Origin: Parapedobacter flavus
GTDB lineage: Bacteria > Bacteroidota > Bacteroidia > Sphingobacteriales > Sphingobacteriaceae
DNA length: 64,000 nucleotides
Direction: 5' to 3'
Assembly: GCF_035818675.1 (NCBI RefSeq)
Contig: NZ_JAYKZZ010000020.1
Location: forward strand, 67,941-131,940
Each line of letters begins with the position of its first letter. The first letter of the stretch is position 1. The notes under the pieces are model-generated. The model saw only the letters and a list, made by a program, of their open reading frames with translations, was not told where the DNA came from and ran no database searches. Positions 40,976-50,277 of the stretch are shown here, in pieces. The position numbers were made by a program, and so were the translations under genes.

Positions 40976-41940
40976 TACTTGGAAAGGAAGCGATACGTGA
41001 GCGCGAAATCGTGCATGGCGGCCGATAAGTTGCCCGGACGGTTGGCGTTGATGTTGTAGCCATAGCTCATCCGCAGGTTCCCCGATTTGAGGATGTTGAT
41101 ATCTAGCATCGGCCGGATGATGTTCTGTGCGTAGCGTTTCTGGTTATCGTTGATGCTCGACATGGCCTGTGAGTGGTACCGGAAGGCAACGCCCAGGGAA
41201 AAATTCCGACTGATGTCTAGAAAGGTACCGCCCTCAATGGTAGTAGCCCCTCCGAAGGTCTTCAAGATGAGCAACGAGGGGCGTAGCATCAGTCCCTGGT
41301 CATATGCAACGCGTGCGCCGGCATTGAAATAAAGGTTGAGCCGCCTGAATTCTAATGGAAGATAATGTTCGTAATCGGCCCGGTTGACATACACAGACGT
41401 TAAATTATCAAAAGAAAGCCCCACATAAAACTTCTCTAAATAGCTGGCATAGATACCCGCGCGCAGGTCGACCTTTGAGCTATACAGGTTTCCCTCACCA
41501 GCAGCGGGGTCGCCGGGTGATACCACCGAAAGCTGCGATAGGTCGATGTCGAATTGCTGGAACCCGGCAGCGATGCCCGAGGCGATGATCAATTCATCAG
41601 ACGCGTGTAGGTGATACGCTGCATTGAGATAAACGGTTGTATAGCTGTCGTTCCCAAACCGGCTGCGGATCAGATTGAGGCCGAGGCCCAGCTGTTTGCC
41701 CGGCAACATGGCGTCGGCAGCCAACGATACGGTGGACGAGTTTTTGGCATTGCCGACGCCATCTTTCATCATGAAATGCATGTTTGCCGAGAAATCGCCG
41801 AGCGATCCGGTATAAGCGGGGTTGATATATGTTTTATGAAATAGGTATTGGCTACCCTGTAATTCGGCTTGACCGAAGGCCATCGGGCCGCAACAGGTGA
41901 TGGCGACGATACCACATAGGATGGAAATTGGATAGTTCAT
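40972..41940 (-). CDS. PorP/SprF-family type IX secretion-associated membrane protein
   Basis: 322 residues: signal peptide (ISILCGIVAITCCGPMAFG-Q) then an outer-membrane beta-barrel typical of PorP/SprF, beginning 'YLFHKTYINPAYTGSLGDFSANMHF', with regular aromatic-flanked strands and a final strand ending 'FALTYRFLSKY'. SprF-like proteins are needed to secrete or anchor the giant adhesin encoded beside them. It follows the 2462-residue gene by 10 bases, so the two form an SprB/SprF-like pair. Confidence 0.92.
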   Translation of the reverse strand: MNYPISILCGIVAITCCGPMAFGQAELQGSQYLFHKTYINPAYTGSLGDFSANMHFMMKDGVGNAKNSSTVSLAADAMLPGKQLGLGLNLIRSRFGNDSYTTVYLNAAYHLHASDELIIASGIAAGFQQFDIDLSQLSVVSPGDPAAGEGNLYSSKVDLRAGIYASYLEKFYVGLSFDNLTSVYVNRADYEHYLPLEFRRLNLYFNAGARVAYDQGLMLRPSLLILKTFGGATTIEGGTFLDISRNFSLGVAFRYHSQAMSSINDNQKRYAQNIIRPMLDINILKSGNLRMSYGYNINANRPGNLSAAMHDFALTYRFLSKY

Positions 41941-41950
41941 GTTTTCTCGC

Positions 41951-44900
41951 TTAATACGTGATGGTGACGAAACCTTTATAGACCTTTTCTTCGCCTGTCG
42001 CTGTCTTTACCGTCAGGATGTAACCGTATGACCCCATCGGTAGGTTGTCTCCACCCCAATCATTCCGGTAGTTGGTCTTCTGGTATATCGTGTTGTAGCT
42101 TTTGTTGTAAATGACGAGCTCGTTCTCGGGGAAATATTCGGGCAGGCCTACGATTTCGAACACGTCATTGATGCCGTCGCCATTCGGTGTGAATAAGCCG
42201 GGAATAAACAGCCTTTCGGCATCTGCACGGGCATCGGACACGTTTACAACAATGGGTTGGCCGGTATCATTGCTAGCATCACGATCGTTATTGGCCGTGA
42301 TGAGGCCACGGCTGACCTGGTGTGTACCGACCTGCGAGGCTTGCAGTTGCAGCACGATTTCCCGTTCCTCGCCGGGTTGCAACGCGACAAAGGTTTGTTT
42401 AACGGTGCGGTTGCCGCTGTCGAACTGGGCGCCGCCCGAAACCGAAACGACCTCGAACGCCGCCGCTACCGTATCGCTTAGCGCTACGTTAATGGCCACT
42501 TCAGCACTTGGGTTCGACACCCGGATTACGTAATTGAACGTGCCATTGAGCATGACTTCCGTTTGCTCGACCGAATGCGAAAGGGAAAGGTCGGACGCGC
42601 CTTCCAATACGATGGCCATGGGCTGCTGCACCGTTCCCGATACCGCGTCGGCTTCGAACCGCAGGTCAACGGCCTGGCTGGGTGAGTAAGGTATGTCCGC
42701 GTTGTTCGATGGGATGACGTACGCTTCATAAGCTTGGCCCCTCGCTTTGTCGTGTACCACGAGTTCGATTTCTTGGCCGGTTTCCGTGTCGTCGCCGAAC
42801 ACGGGGATAAAGCTGCTGACCGTCTCGTCGGGTCCCGATATGGGGGCTACGATATTGACCAGTTCGCCGTTTACCCGGACCCACACTTCGTAGTTTTCGG
42901 GGTCGGTAACGGGCACGCCGTCTTGCAAGATGGTCGACGTAAGCGTACTGTGGTAAGGCCTTTCAATGGTGTTTGCCGTTACCGTAGGGTCTACGCTGCT
43001 GGTCACCACCGCAAAGGGGTTGATGTTTATTTGGGGCGTTTGTGCCAACGCCCGTGCCGTCCCTGCGACCATCATCCGCATGCCCATGAAGCGTATGGGC
43101 GCGGGTGCCGCGTCGGGCACGCCGACCTCGAACGTGAGGCCCTGCTGACTGTAATACCGGTATCCGTGGTTCGGCTGTAGGTAGCGCAGGCTTCCAAACC
43201 ATTGGCCCGCTGCGGCGTCGTATTCGGCAAAGCCGTCCTGCCCTACAATTTTATCCTTGTCGTCCGGTGTGGCACCGCCGAAGTAGGCGTTGATATCGGT
43301 GTTGTAGTACCGCGGATAGCCAAGCCAGTTCCAGCCTTGGTTGAGGGTAAGCATCACGGCGGTCTCCGGTAGTTGTCCGAACACCTTTAACGTGTCTGCC
43401 TGCGATAGGTACATCATGTAGCTTTGGTACACGTTCAGCGTGTCTAATGTCCCGACCCAACCGTCAGTAGCTGTGAACTGGCTATACGAGCTGTTCCCGA
43501 ACAAGGTCTTGATGATCGTCTGGTCGTCCGCTTCGATGTGTTTGAGCACGTTGTCGGTAGACATGTCGCCGCCCTCCACATATAGCGATAGCCAGTTCCA
43601 CCCCGCGCGGAGCGGAATCGACTGGTAGATGCCGGCAGCGTGGGCGATATATGGGGTGCTTACGTTGCCCACATGGCCATTGGTGGCAAAGTCGAGGCGC
43701 TCGGTGCTCTCGTATTCCAATCCGGGTATGGCATCCCACAGCCGGAAGGAAAGGCGTTCGCCCGTGGGGTTGTTTGAGTAGGCGGTGACGTAGGCCACAT
43801 ACGTGTCGTACGTAGGTTCATAGGTGATGCTGGCCACCCCGCGTGGCTCGTCACCTACGAACACGGCGATTTTATCCAAGATATCGCGCGATAGCAATAG
43901 GTCGGATTCGTCACGGCTGAACTGGGCCACGATGTTCATCTGGTGGGTAAAATCGGCGGGGTTGACCTGCCAGTTTGGCGACGCCTTGATTACGTTCACC
44001 GTGACGATAAGGTACTGGTTTTTATCGTTGATGAGTGCTACCACGGTATCCTGGTAGGTGCCCGGATTTAGCCGGTTGTCGATGGCGAAATCGATGTTTA
44101 CGCTGCCGAAAGGTACCACGTTGCCCGAGGTGATGGTGGGCGTGAGCCACTGCGGGTATTCCGTGATGGTAAAGGAATGGTTGGCTGCCGTCTTGTTGCT
44201 CAGCATCGCCGCGAAAGCGGTGTCGGTGTTGGCTTCGGCAACAATGGCCACGCTGGCAGGATTCCAATATACCGGGCTCCGGTTCACGATGAACGACCAT
44301 TGGATGGTATCTTGCTGCTCATTGGCATTGTCGGCGATAGCGCCACTGAGAAAGGCGTTAATCTGCTTGGTTTCCAATAGATCGAAGGCTCCGTCGCCCG
44401 CAACCGGCGTGATACTGATTTCGTTGCGTTGTGCGTTCATCACATAGGTTACCGGGATGGTTTCACCGGTGCCGTCTTCCTCCAGCCAAACGGAGAGGGT
44501 GGGCTGGCTCGCCGCCAGGGTGGTGTTGAACGCTACGCGGATGCCCGACCCAATCCCGTATATGCCGTTGGCGGGTTCAGGTAGCCCATATATATTCACG
44601 TTTGTACGGTCTATCGTACCCGCGTAAACATCCGAATAATAATACCCGTCGGTGCAAACGGAGGTGGCCCGCAGTTCAAAGTCGCCGTCGGGCAGCCCCG
44701 AGACGTCCATGAGGTAGTCGTAGAATGCATCCATAAGCTGGCTTGGGGCGAGGCTGACAACGTCTACCCAGTCTTCCATCACCGTTCCAGCCTGCTGCCC
44801 CGTTTTCCGCCGGTATTGCAGCCTGATTTCACGGAGGTTGGGGTTGTTGGGGTCGTATTCGTTGAAGGTCACCTGCAACCGATCGTGGTTGAGGGAACTG

Positions 44901-47900
44901 ACGAGCCAGTTGTCGCCCGGTTTGAACAGGTCGACCGTTCCGCAGGAAGGCGTGAAATGCACCGATAGGTACGTGGATGCTTTGGATAGGGAATCATCCA
45001 CATCCCGTGTGCCAATCCAGGAGCACGCCGGTGCGATGACCAGTTCGAGGTCGTCGTATTGGTAGGCGATGGGCCCGCGGTATACTTCAAGCGTGATGCG
45101 GGCGGAATCCTGTGGCTGGACGAAGAAAGATGCAGGCGTATTGTTGATGATCGTGCCACCCAGGTAAACACGGGCCCCGTTGGGGTTGCTCCTGGGGTTC
45201 ACGAAAACGATGTACTCGCGGGCTTCTTCCGTTACACTTTCGTTGCCGATGCTTATCGTAAACGTGGCGGGCTCTTCGGCGGGGACATTTACCAGTTTCG
45301 AATTGCCAGATACAGCGATGACGGGTAGGTCGCGTTGCAACGTGCCGATTTCGTAGGGGCATGACGACGACCCACCGTATACGCCGAAGATGGGGGTTTT
45401 ATAGGTCGGATCGACGTATGTATTCAGGCTGAAACTGTCGCCGATGTCGTCATCGCTGAGGAAAATCTCGATCTCATTGTTTATTTCTCCTTCGCGGGTC
45501 AAAATGGTGCCGTCTACAATGGTATGTACGGTGGCGGATGCGCCGACTTCGTTCCGCATCAGGTCACTTTCGCCCACCTGGATACCGCCGGTTGCGGTGA
45601 GGTCCCAGTCGATATAAACTTCATATTCAAAATTGTCGATGTAGGTCATGTTGTTTTGCAGCGTAAACCGGTAATCAACGCCATTGGAAAACGTAATGTT
45701 TTTCTGCATGGCATACAGGTCGCCCGTGCTATTTTTCAGCTTATCGACGATTTCGCTGCTGGCATCTGCCGAATCGAGCTTGTTTTGCATCGCTTCCTGG
45801 ACCATTTCCTCATAGAAGGGGGCCAATTCACCGTTATGTCCATTGGCCAAGGCCTGTATGCTGTCCACGTTATGCAACACCTTGTTGTACACCCGGATCT
45901 GTTCCCGGTACCGGTTAATCTCGTTGCGTAGTCGATTGGTTTCCGAAGTATCCTGCTGGGCTGTTGGCTTGTTCTTTTCGATGCCGATTTGGGTGTTGTT
46001 ATGCCCGATGAGGTTTTCCAACCGTGGAATTTCCGAATACTGCACTTGGTTGTAGGTATACATCACGATGCTTTCCATCCCTTGGTCGGCCAGGTCGGCC
46101 GCTTGGAAGTGGCTCAGTTTTCCGGGTCCGCCGTTTACTTGGGGTTCGTATACCAGGTGGTTATAGATGCCGTAAGAGAATACGTTGGTATTGAAGAAGA
46201 GGATATCGCCGCCCTTGCCGGCATTGAATTCGCCGTCCTGACTGGTGGTGATTTCTTCCTCCACGGTGAATACGTGCTGGAAACCACGATCGCCTTCGTT
46301 ATTCCGACCGGCAACCAAGCTGGTTTCTACCCGGCCGAATAGGTTTACACCAAAGATGTTGGAATTGAAGCCCAGCGAAGCGTTGATCCCTGCACTGCCG
46401 CTGGTGCCGTATTTTTTGGTTTCGCGCCAGGTGAATTGCGAGCCTTTCTTGATGCGCGCGTACGACTGGTCGCCAGGTGGGCGATGCAGAATCAGGTAGG
46501 GGATGTTCGGGCTGGATACCACGCCTTTTCCTTCTTCTTCGCGCGATCCCACCACCGTGGCAAACAACGTTTTACTATGCGTCAGCTGCGAGGCGCCCAT
46601 CCCCACCTTAGCAAATAACTGGAAGGACTTTTCGTGGAACGGCGCCACGCTGAAGTTTGGAGCGCCCGGTACCAGCTGATAAGTGAACGGTTGGTACCGG
46701 CCGCTTGCCGGGTCGTGTGGCAGGTAGCGGTACCGTTGCGCCTTATTGATGTCGCCGATGCCATCATAAATCTCAATGATGGCCGAATCTACCGGATGTT
46801 GGTAAGCTTCGCCATACAGGTCATAGGCTTCCACCACCCGGAATCGTAACAGTTCCTGCACACCCTGTTCGAGCAGATACAGCTTATCGCTGTATTTGCT
46901 CCGCGCCGCGCCCCACTGGTTAATGACCTGTGGTTCTAGTTTGCCGGGCTGGAGGAGGTTATTCCGATCCCAATCGGCTTCGTCGTCCCATACAATATCG
47001 AGCTCCTGGTGGTAAACGAAATGCAGGTTGGGGTTGGCGACCTCCCGGTAGGCTATGTGCATGGTATCTAGTCCAAACTCGCCGGCGCGGATGGTGTCCT
47101 GTATTTCGTAGGGACCAGTGGTCGGGTCATCCGGATCATGGTCTTGATTGACGATGGTTCGGATTTCATCTTGCGGCGGATCGAGTATGACCGAGTCGCG
47201 GAAGGCTTCCACAGTATCGCGCTCAAACAAGGAGATCCGTTGTTTGAGCTTCCGGAAAAATTCCTGTTTGTTGGTGTTCACCAAGGCATTGGCATTGGAA
47301 TAGGGAAGGTCGGGGTTGTTGCGTTCAATGATATGGGTGGCATATACTTCGTAAGCCAGGGCAGGCAATACCACGATGGCACTACCGTTGGTGTTTCCGG
47401 GATTGTCGGTTTTGATGTGCACGGGCTGTCCGTTCCAGACATAGGTGTTGGCATCTGTCCAGCTCTCCGCCGATAGTCCTCCATGGATGTCATTTCCGGG
47501 GTCGTTGTCAAATGGCCCCGTGTCGGTAAGCGATGTAGTATTGCCGTTGGCGTACACCGGCAACGGCGGAAATACACGCGTTGGTAGGGGCGTGCCATAG
47601 CCATCGATGGGCCTGATGTCCATCAGGATCTCTTCGCCTACCGGGAATTTGCCGTCCGTGGCATACACGTGCAATTCCAGCGTGTCTGTCTGAAGGTTGA
47701 TGAAGTTGATGCCATCGACATCGCTTTCGACCGACACGTCATAGCCATAGGCCAATTCGTTTCGCTGGCCCGTTATGGTCGATACCCCGGTGGTCAATGT
47801 GTCTTGGTCGGTATGCAGGGCGAGGGGCCTGATTTTGTGCTGCCGATAGGCCGCCGCAATGTGGTAGGTGCCCGAAGCCGCGAAATTGAGTGCATAGGTG

Positions 47901-49339
47901 CCGTCTGGCTTTGTGGTGGCGGTATGTACGCCATCCACGTAAATATCGACCGAATCCATGCCCAGCTTAAAATGTGAATGACTGACCGCATTGTGCAGGT
48001 AAAAATACACCTGCCCGGCGAGTGTAAACGAGGCCGTATCTTCAAAACTGACGTTTTTGATGTTGTATTCGTCGATGTCCAGTTTGCGCACCAGGGTGTC
48101 CGGATTAAACCGCGGTAAATCATACCCCGGTAGTTTGGGAACCACCTGATAGCTGGTGGCTTCGCCGTAAAAGATTTCCGGAATCTCATAGTACCCGTCG
48201 TGCTCGGTGGTGGCGGTGTACATGTACTGCTTCGATTCAATGTTGTTGTCAATCTCGGCCGTCGATGATGCGGTAATATCGATGCCCGCGATCCCCACAC
48301 CGGAGCTGTTGCGGACGTAACCGCTTATTTTACCATTGGGTTTGCTGCTGCCTACAGCTTTGATACTTTTTGCGGTGGTACCCCGCATATTCAATTGGTA
48401 GGTGTATGTCATGCCTGCCACTACATCGTTATCGGTATACGTCGTGGCATGTTTCGTGTAATCTCGTTCAATTTCCTTTCCGTTACGAATAATGATGATG
48501 GCTTCCACACCATGGATATTGTCCAATTTGGGCCATTCGAGTTTAATCTGTCCGCGTTCGTCAGTACTCGCGTCAAGGTGTATGTTGAATGCGGGTGCTT
48601 GTATTTCAACGGATTGATCTTTGACCCAGTCGGAGGGGGCATCGACACCCACGATTGTTTGTACCGTATAGTGCGTGTCGCTTTGACCTGGGGCAATCGT
48701 GGTGTCTACATAATGTAGTACATTTCCATCTACCCGGGCTATTTCGGTGCCATTTCGTTTGATGAGGTATTGGATATAATCCTCGATAAGGATGCCGGTG
48801 CCTTTTTCCCAAGTGATTTCCACGTCTTCATCATTGTTGATCAATTGGGCGACCACGTTTTCGGGCGGTTTAATCCGTGGTGTCGTAACATCAAAAAAGA
48901 CCCATCCCCATTTTAACGAACATCCGCCAGAACCGGAGCCCCATTCATAGCGAACGCTCAGTTCGATAGATCTATTGGGGCCTAGTTCAACCCCTGCAAT
49001 GCCTGGGGTTGGTCTACTTGCACCATAGCCCTTGTCATGCACTTCTCTCCAACTGCCGCCGCTATATTTGGATATCAGGACCTGATGTCTCCTGCTCTTA
49101 CAAAATGGACTACTCGAATTATAGAAAGGGAGCTTATCTCCCCAATTGATATTAACCATGGATTCGTTGGTGTCAACCTGGGTCAACGTAAACAGGCCTT
49201 TTACCGCATCGTCGTCTTTTTGGGCGGATACGGTGTTCCAAAACGAGGGCAGCAACAGTAGACAGATTATAGGAAACGTCCATCTTGCCCATGCGCGCGG
49301 CTTCGAAATACTGCTTATCGAGAAGGAATAGTTTGTCAT
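41951..49339 (-). CDS. giant cell-surface protein with gliding-motility-associated C-terminal (T9SS type B) domain
   Basis: A 2462-residue secreted protein. The signal peptide occupies about 1-40; fibronectin-III-like segments about 150-330; a CarboxypepD_reg-like domain about 335-425; a charged coiled-coil insert near 1125-1170; Ig/BACON-like stretches follow to about 1850. Two 'GWNWL' repeats are at about 1911 and 1999, a DUF11-like domain at about 2241-2360, and the CHU_C/type B sorting domain at 2377-2462 (LFIPGLFTPNGDGINDVFEI). It is probably exported by type IX secretion through the PorP/SprF partner encoded downstream, serving as an adhesin or gliding/matrix protein. One continuous frame of 7.4 kb argues that it is functional. 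Confidence 0.92.
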   Translation of the reverse strand: MTNYSFSISSISKPRAWARWTFPIICLLLLPSFWNTVSAQKDDDAVKGLFTLTQVDTNESMVNINWGDKLPFYNSSSPFCKSRRHQVLISKYSGGSWREVHDKGYGASRPTPGIAGVELGPNRSIELSVRYEWGSGSGGCSLKWGWVFFDVTTPRIKPPENVVAQLINNDEDVEITWEKGTGILIEDYIQYLIKRNGTEIARVDGNVLHYVDTTIAPGQSDTHYTVQTIVGVDAPSDWVKDQSVEIQAPAFNIHLDASTDERGQIKLEWPKLDNIHGVEAIIIIRNGKEIERDYTKHATTYTDNDVVAGMTYTYQLNMRGTTAKSIKAVGSSKPNGKISGYVRNSSGVGIAGIDITASSTAEIDNNIESKQYMYTATTEHDGYYEIPEIFYGEATSYQVVPKLPGYDLPRFNPDTLVRKLDIDEYNIKNVSFEDTASFTLAGQVYFYLHNAVSHSHFKLGMDSVDIYVDGVHTATTKPDGTYALNFAASGTYHIAAAYRQHKIRPLALHTDQDTLTTGVSTITGQRNELAYGYDVSVESDVDGINFINLQTDTLELHVYATDGKFPVGEEILMDIRPIDGYGTPLPTRVFPPLPVYANGNTTSLTDTGPFDNDPGNDIHGGLSAESWTDANTYVWNGQPVHIKTDNPGNTNGSAIVVLPALAYEVYATHIIERNNPDLPYSNANALVNTNKQEFFRKLKQRISLFERDTVEAFRDSVILDPPQDEIRTIVNQDHDPDDPTTGPYEIQDTIRAGEFGLDTMHIAYREVANPNLHFVYHQELDIVWDDEADWDRNNLLQPGKLEPQVINQWGAARSKYSDKLYLLEQGVQELLRFRVVEAYDLYGEAYQHPVDSAIIEIYDGIGDINKAQRYRYLPHDPASGRYQPFTYQLVPGAPNFSVAPFHEKSFQLFAKVGMGASQLTHSKTLFATVVGSREEEGKGVVSSPNIPYLILHRPPGDQSYARIKKGSQFTWRETKKYGTSGSAGINASLGFNSNIFGVNLFGRVETSLVAGRNNEGDRGFQHVFTVEEEITTSQDGEFNAGKGGDILFFNTNVFSYGIYNHLVYEPQVNGGPGKLSHFQAADLADQGMESIVMYTYNQVQYSEIPRLENLIGHNNTQIGIEKNKPTAQQDTSETNRLRNEINRYREQIRVYNKVLHNVDSIQALANGHNGELAPFYEEMVQEAMQNKLDSADASSEIVDKLKNSTGDLYAMQKNITFSNGVDYRFTLQNNMTYIDNFEYEVYIDWDLTATGGIQVGESDLMRNEVGASATVHTIVDGTILTREGEINNEIEIFLSDDDIGDSFSLNTYVDPTYKTPIFGVYGGSSSCPYEIGTLQRDLPVIAVSGNSKLVNVPAEEPATFTISIGNESVTEEAREYIVFVNPRSNPNGARVYLGGTIINNTPASFFVQPQDSARITLEVYRGPIAYQYDDLELVIAPACSWIGTRDVDDSLSKASTYLSVHFTPSCGTVDLFKPGDNWLVSSLNHDRLQVTFNEYDPNNPNLREIRLQYRRKTGQQAGTVMEDWVDVVSLAPSQLMDAFYDYLMDVSGLPDGDFELRATSVCTDGYYYSDVYAGTIDRTNVNIYGLPEPANGIYGIGSGIRVAFNTTLAASQPTLSVWLEEDGTGETIPVTYVMNAQRNEISITPVAGDGAFDLLETKQINAFLSGAIADNANEQQDTIQWSFIVNRSPVYWNPASVAIVAEANTDTAFAAMLSNKTAANHSFTITEYPQWLTPTITSGNVVPFGSVNIDFAIDNRLNPGTYQDTVVALINDKNQYLIVTVNVIKASPNWQVNPADFTHQMNIVAQFSRDESDLLLSRDILDKIAVFVGDEPRGVASITYEPTYDTYVAYVTAYSNNPTGERLSFRLWDAIPGLEYESTERLDFATNGHVGNVSTPYIAHAAGIYQSIPLRAGWNWLSLYVEGGDMSTDNVLKHIEADDQTIIKTLFGNSSYSQFTATDGWVGTLDTLNVYQSYMMYLSQADTLKVFGQLPETAVMLTLNQGWNWLGYPRYYNTDINAYFGGATPDDKDKIVGQDGFAEYDAAAGQWFGSLRYLQPNHGYRYYSQQGLTFEVGVPDAAPAPIRFMGMRMMVAGTARALAQTPQININPFAVVTSSVDPTVTANTIERPYHSTLTSTILQDGVPVTDPENYEVWVRVNGELVNIVAPISGPDETVSSFIPVFGDDTETGQEIELVVHDKARGQAYEAYVIPSNNADIPYSPSQAVDLRFEADAVSGTVQQPMAIVLEGASDLSLSHSVEQTEVMLNGTFNYVIRVSNPSAEVAINVALSDTVAAAFEVVSVSGGAQFDSGNRTVKQTFVALQPGEEREIVLQLQASQVGTHQVSRGLITANNDRDASNDTGQPIVVNVSDARADAERLFIPGLFTPNGDGINDVFEIVGLPEYFPENELVIYNKSYNTIYQKTNYRNDWGGDNLPMGSYGYILTVKTATGEEKVYKGFVTITY

Positions 49340-49456
49340 TTTCCGGTTTTAAATTAGGAGGCAACCGATGCGTATACCCAAGTGAATAAAAGGACCAGTT
49401 ACAATTGATTAATGGATCGTAGCGCAAAGATGAAGGATCCGTGCAGTAGATCATAT

Positions 49457-49509
49457 CCCCTTTTTGGGGGAGAGGGTGAAAAAATGAAGACTTATCCCCC
49501 CAAGGGGGG
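49457..49509. promoter_or_regulatory. two C/G-tract hairpins between the giant gene and the regulator
   Basis: CCCC-TTTTT-GGGG (49457-49469) and CCCCCC-AA-GGGGGG (49496-49509) lie in the divergent intergenic region, 25 bases or more upstream of the regulator's -7 box. They could be operators or simply base-composition structure. Confidence 0.3.
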
Positions 49510-49533
49510 AGCGGACAAGTGGGTTGGATGTGT

Positions 49534-49541
49534 TATCTTTG
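49534..49541 (+). promoter_or_regulatory. -7 promoter element of the NarL-type regulator; transcript possibly leaderless
   Basis: TATCTTTG is followed by only four bases (GCCT) before the ATG at 49546. Transcription from such a box should begin at or within a few bases of the start codon. Confidence 0.58.
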
Positions 49542-49545
49542 GCCT

Positions 49546-50169
49546 ATGGTAACAATCGGAATCATCGAAGATGACGACAGCATCCGGGAGATGTTGGCCC
49601 GGTTCTTTTCGAGCAACCACGGCTACCAGTGCGTGCTGGCAGCGGATTCTGTGGAACAATTTATGCAACTGTGGCCGGTAGACACACGGATCGACGTGGT
49701 GCTGACAGATATCGGTTTGCCGGGCCTGTCGGGCATCCGGGGGGTGCCCCTCATCAAGAAACGGTGCCCCAGCTGCCAGGTTATCATGCTTACCATCTAC
49801 GACAATGCCGAGAAAATCTTCCAGTCCTTGTGTGCAGGTGCGTCGGGTTACCTCCTCAAGCAAACGCCGCTCCCCGAGATTAAGCAAGCGGTGCAAACGC
49901 TGCTCGACGGCGGCTCGCCCATGTCGCCGGCCATCGCCCGTAAGGTGGTTGCCTACTTCCACCCCAAGAACACCCCGCAACTGGTGCAAACCCTTACGCC
50001 GCGCGAAACCCAAGTGGTGCAGGCCATCGAGGAGGGACTGTCTAACAAGGAAGTTGCCATCCGGCTTTCCGTCGGTTTGGAAACGGTGAAGACCCACATT
50101 AAAAATATCTACAGCAAGCTCGAAGTGAATTCGCGCCATGCCCTGATTTCGCGCCGTTCACAACGTTAA
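49546..50169 (+). CDS. NarL/FixJ-family response regulator
   Basis: A 207-residue cytoplasmic regulator. The receiver domain (about 1-120) has the acidic cluster Glu8-Asp9-Asp10-Asp11, phospho-acceptor Asp55 (LTDIGLPG) and 'YLLKQTPLPEI'. The C-terminal LuxR-type HTH (about 140-205) reads 'LTPRETQVVQAIEEGLSNKEVAIRLSVGLETVKTHIKNIYSKLEV'. The longer frame from 49519 runs through the promoter box and is rejected. It is followed 108 bases later by the propeller sensor kinase, its likely partner, and is divergent from the giant surface-protein gene, a likely target. Confidence 0.94.
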   Translation: MVTIGIIEDDDSIREMLARFFSSNHGYQCVLAADSVEQFMQLWPVDTRIDVVLTDIGLPGLSGIRGVPLIKKRCPSCQVIMLTIYDNAEKIFQSLCAGASGYLLKQTPLPEIKQAVQTLLDGGSPMSPAIARKVVAYFHPKNTPQLVQTLTPRETQVVQAIEEGLSNKEVAIRLSVGLETVKTHIKNIYSKLEVNSRHALISRRSQR

Positions 50170-50225
50170 CGGGTCGCATCGGTACGACCGGCCGTGATTT
50201 CCCTAGGAATACCCGTGCAAAACAT

Positions 50226-50233
50226 TACCTTTG
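50226..50233 (+). promoter_or_regulatory. -7 promoter element of the propeller sensor kinase gene
   Basis: TACCTTTG 44 bases before the kinase ATG at 50278, in the 108-base gap after the regulator gene, so the kinase can be transcribed separately. Confidence 0.5.
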
Positions 50234-50277
50234 GTGTATATTAAACTAACGACCTGATCAGTCGACGCCAATGCGTA

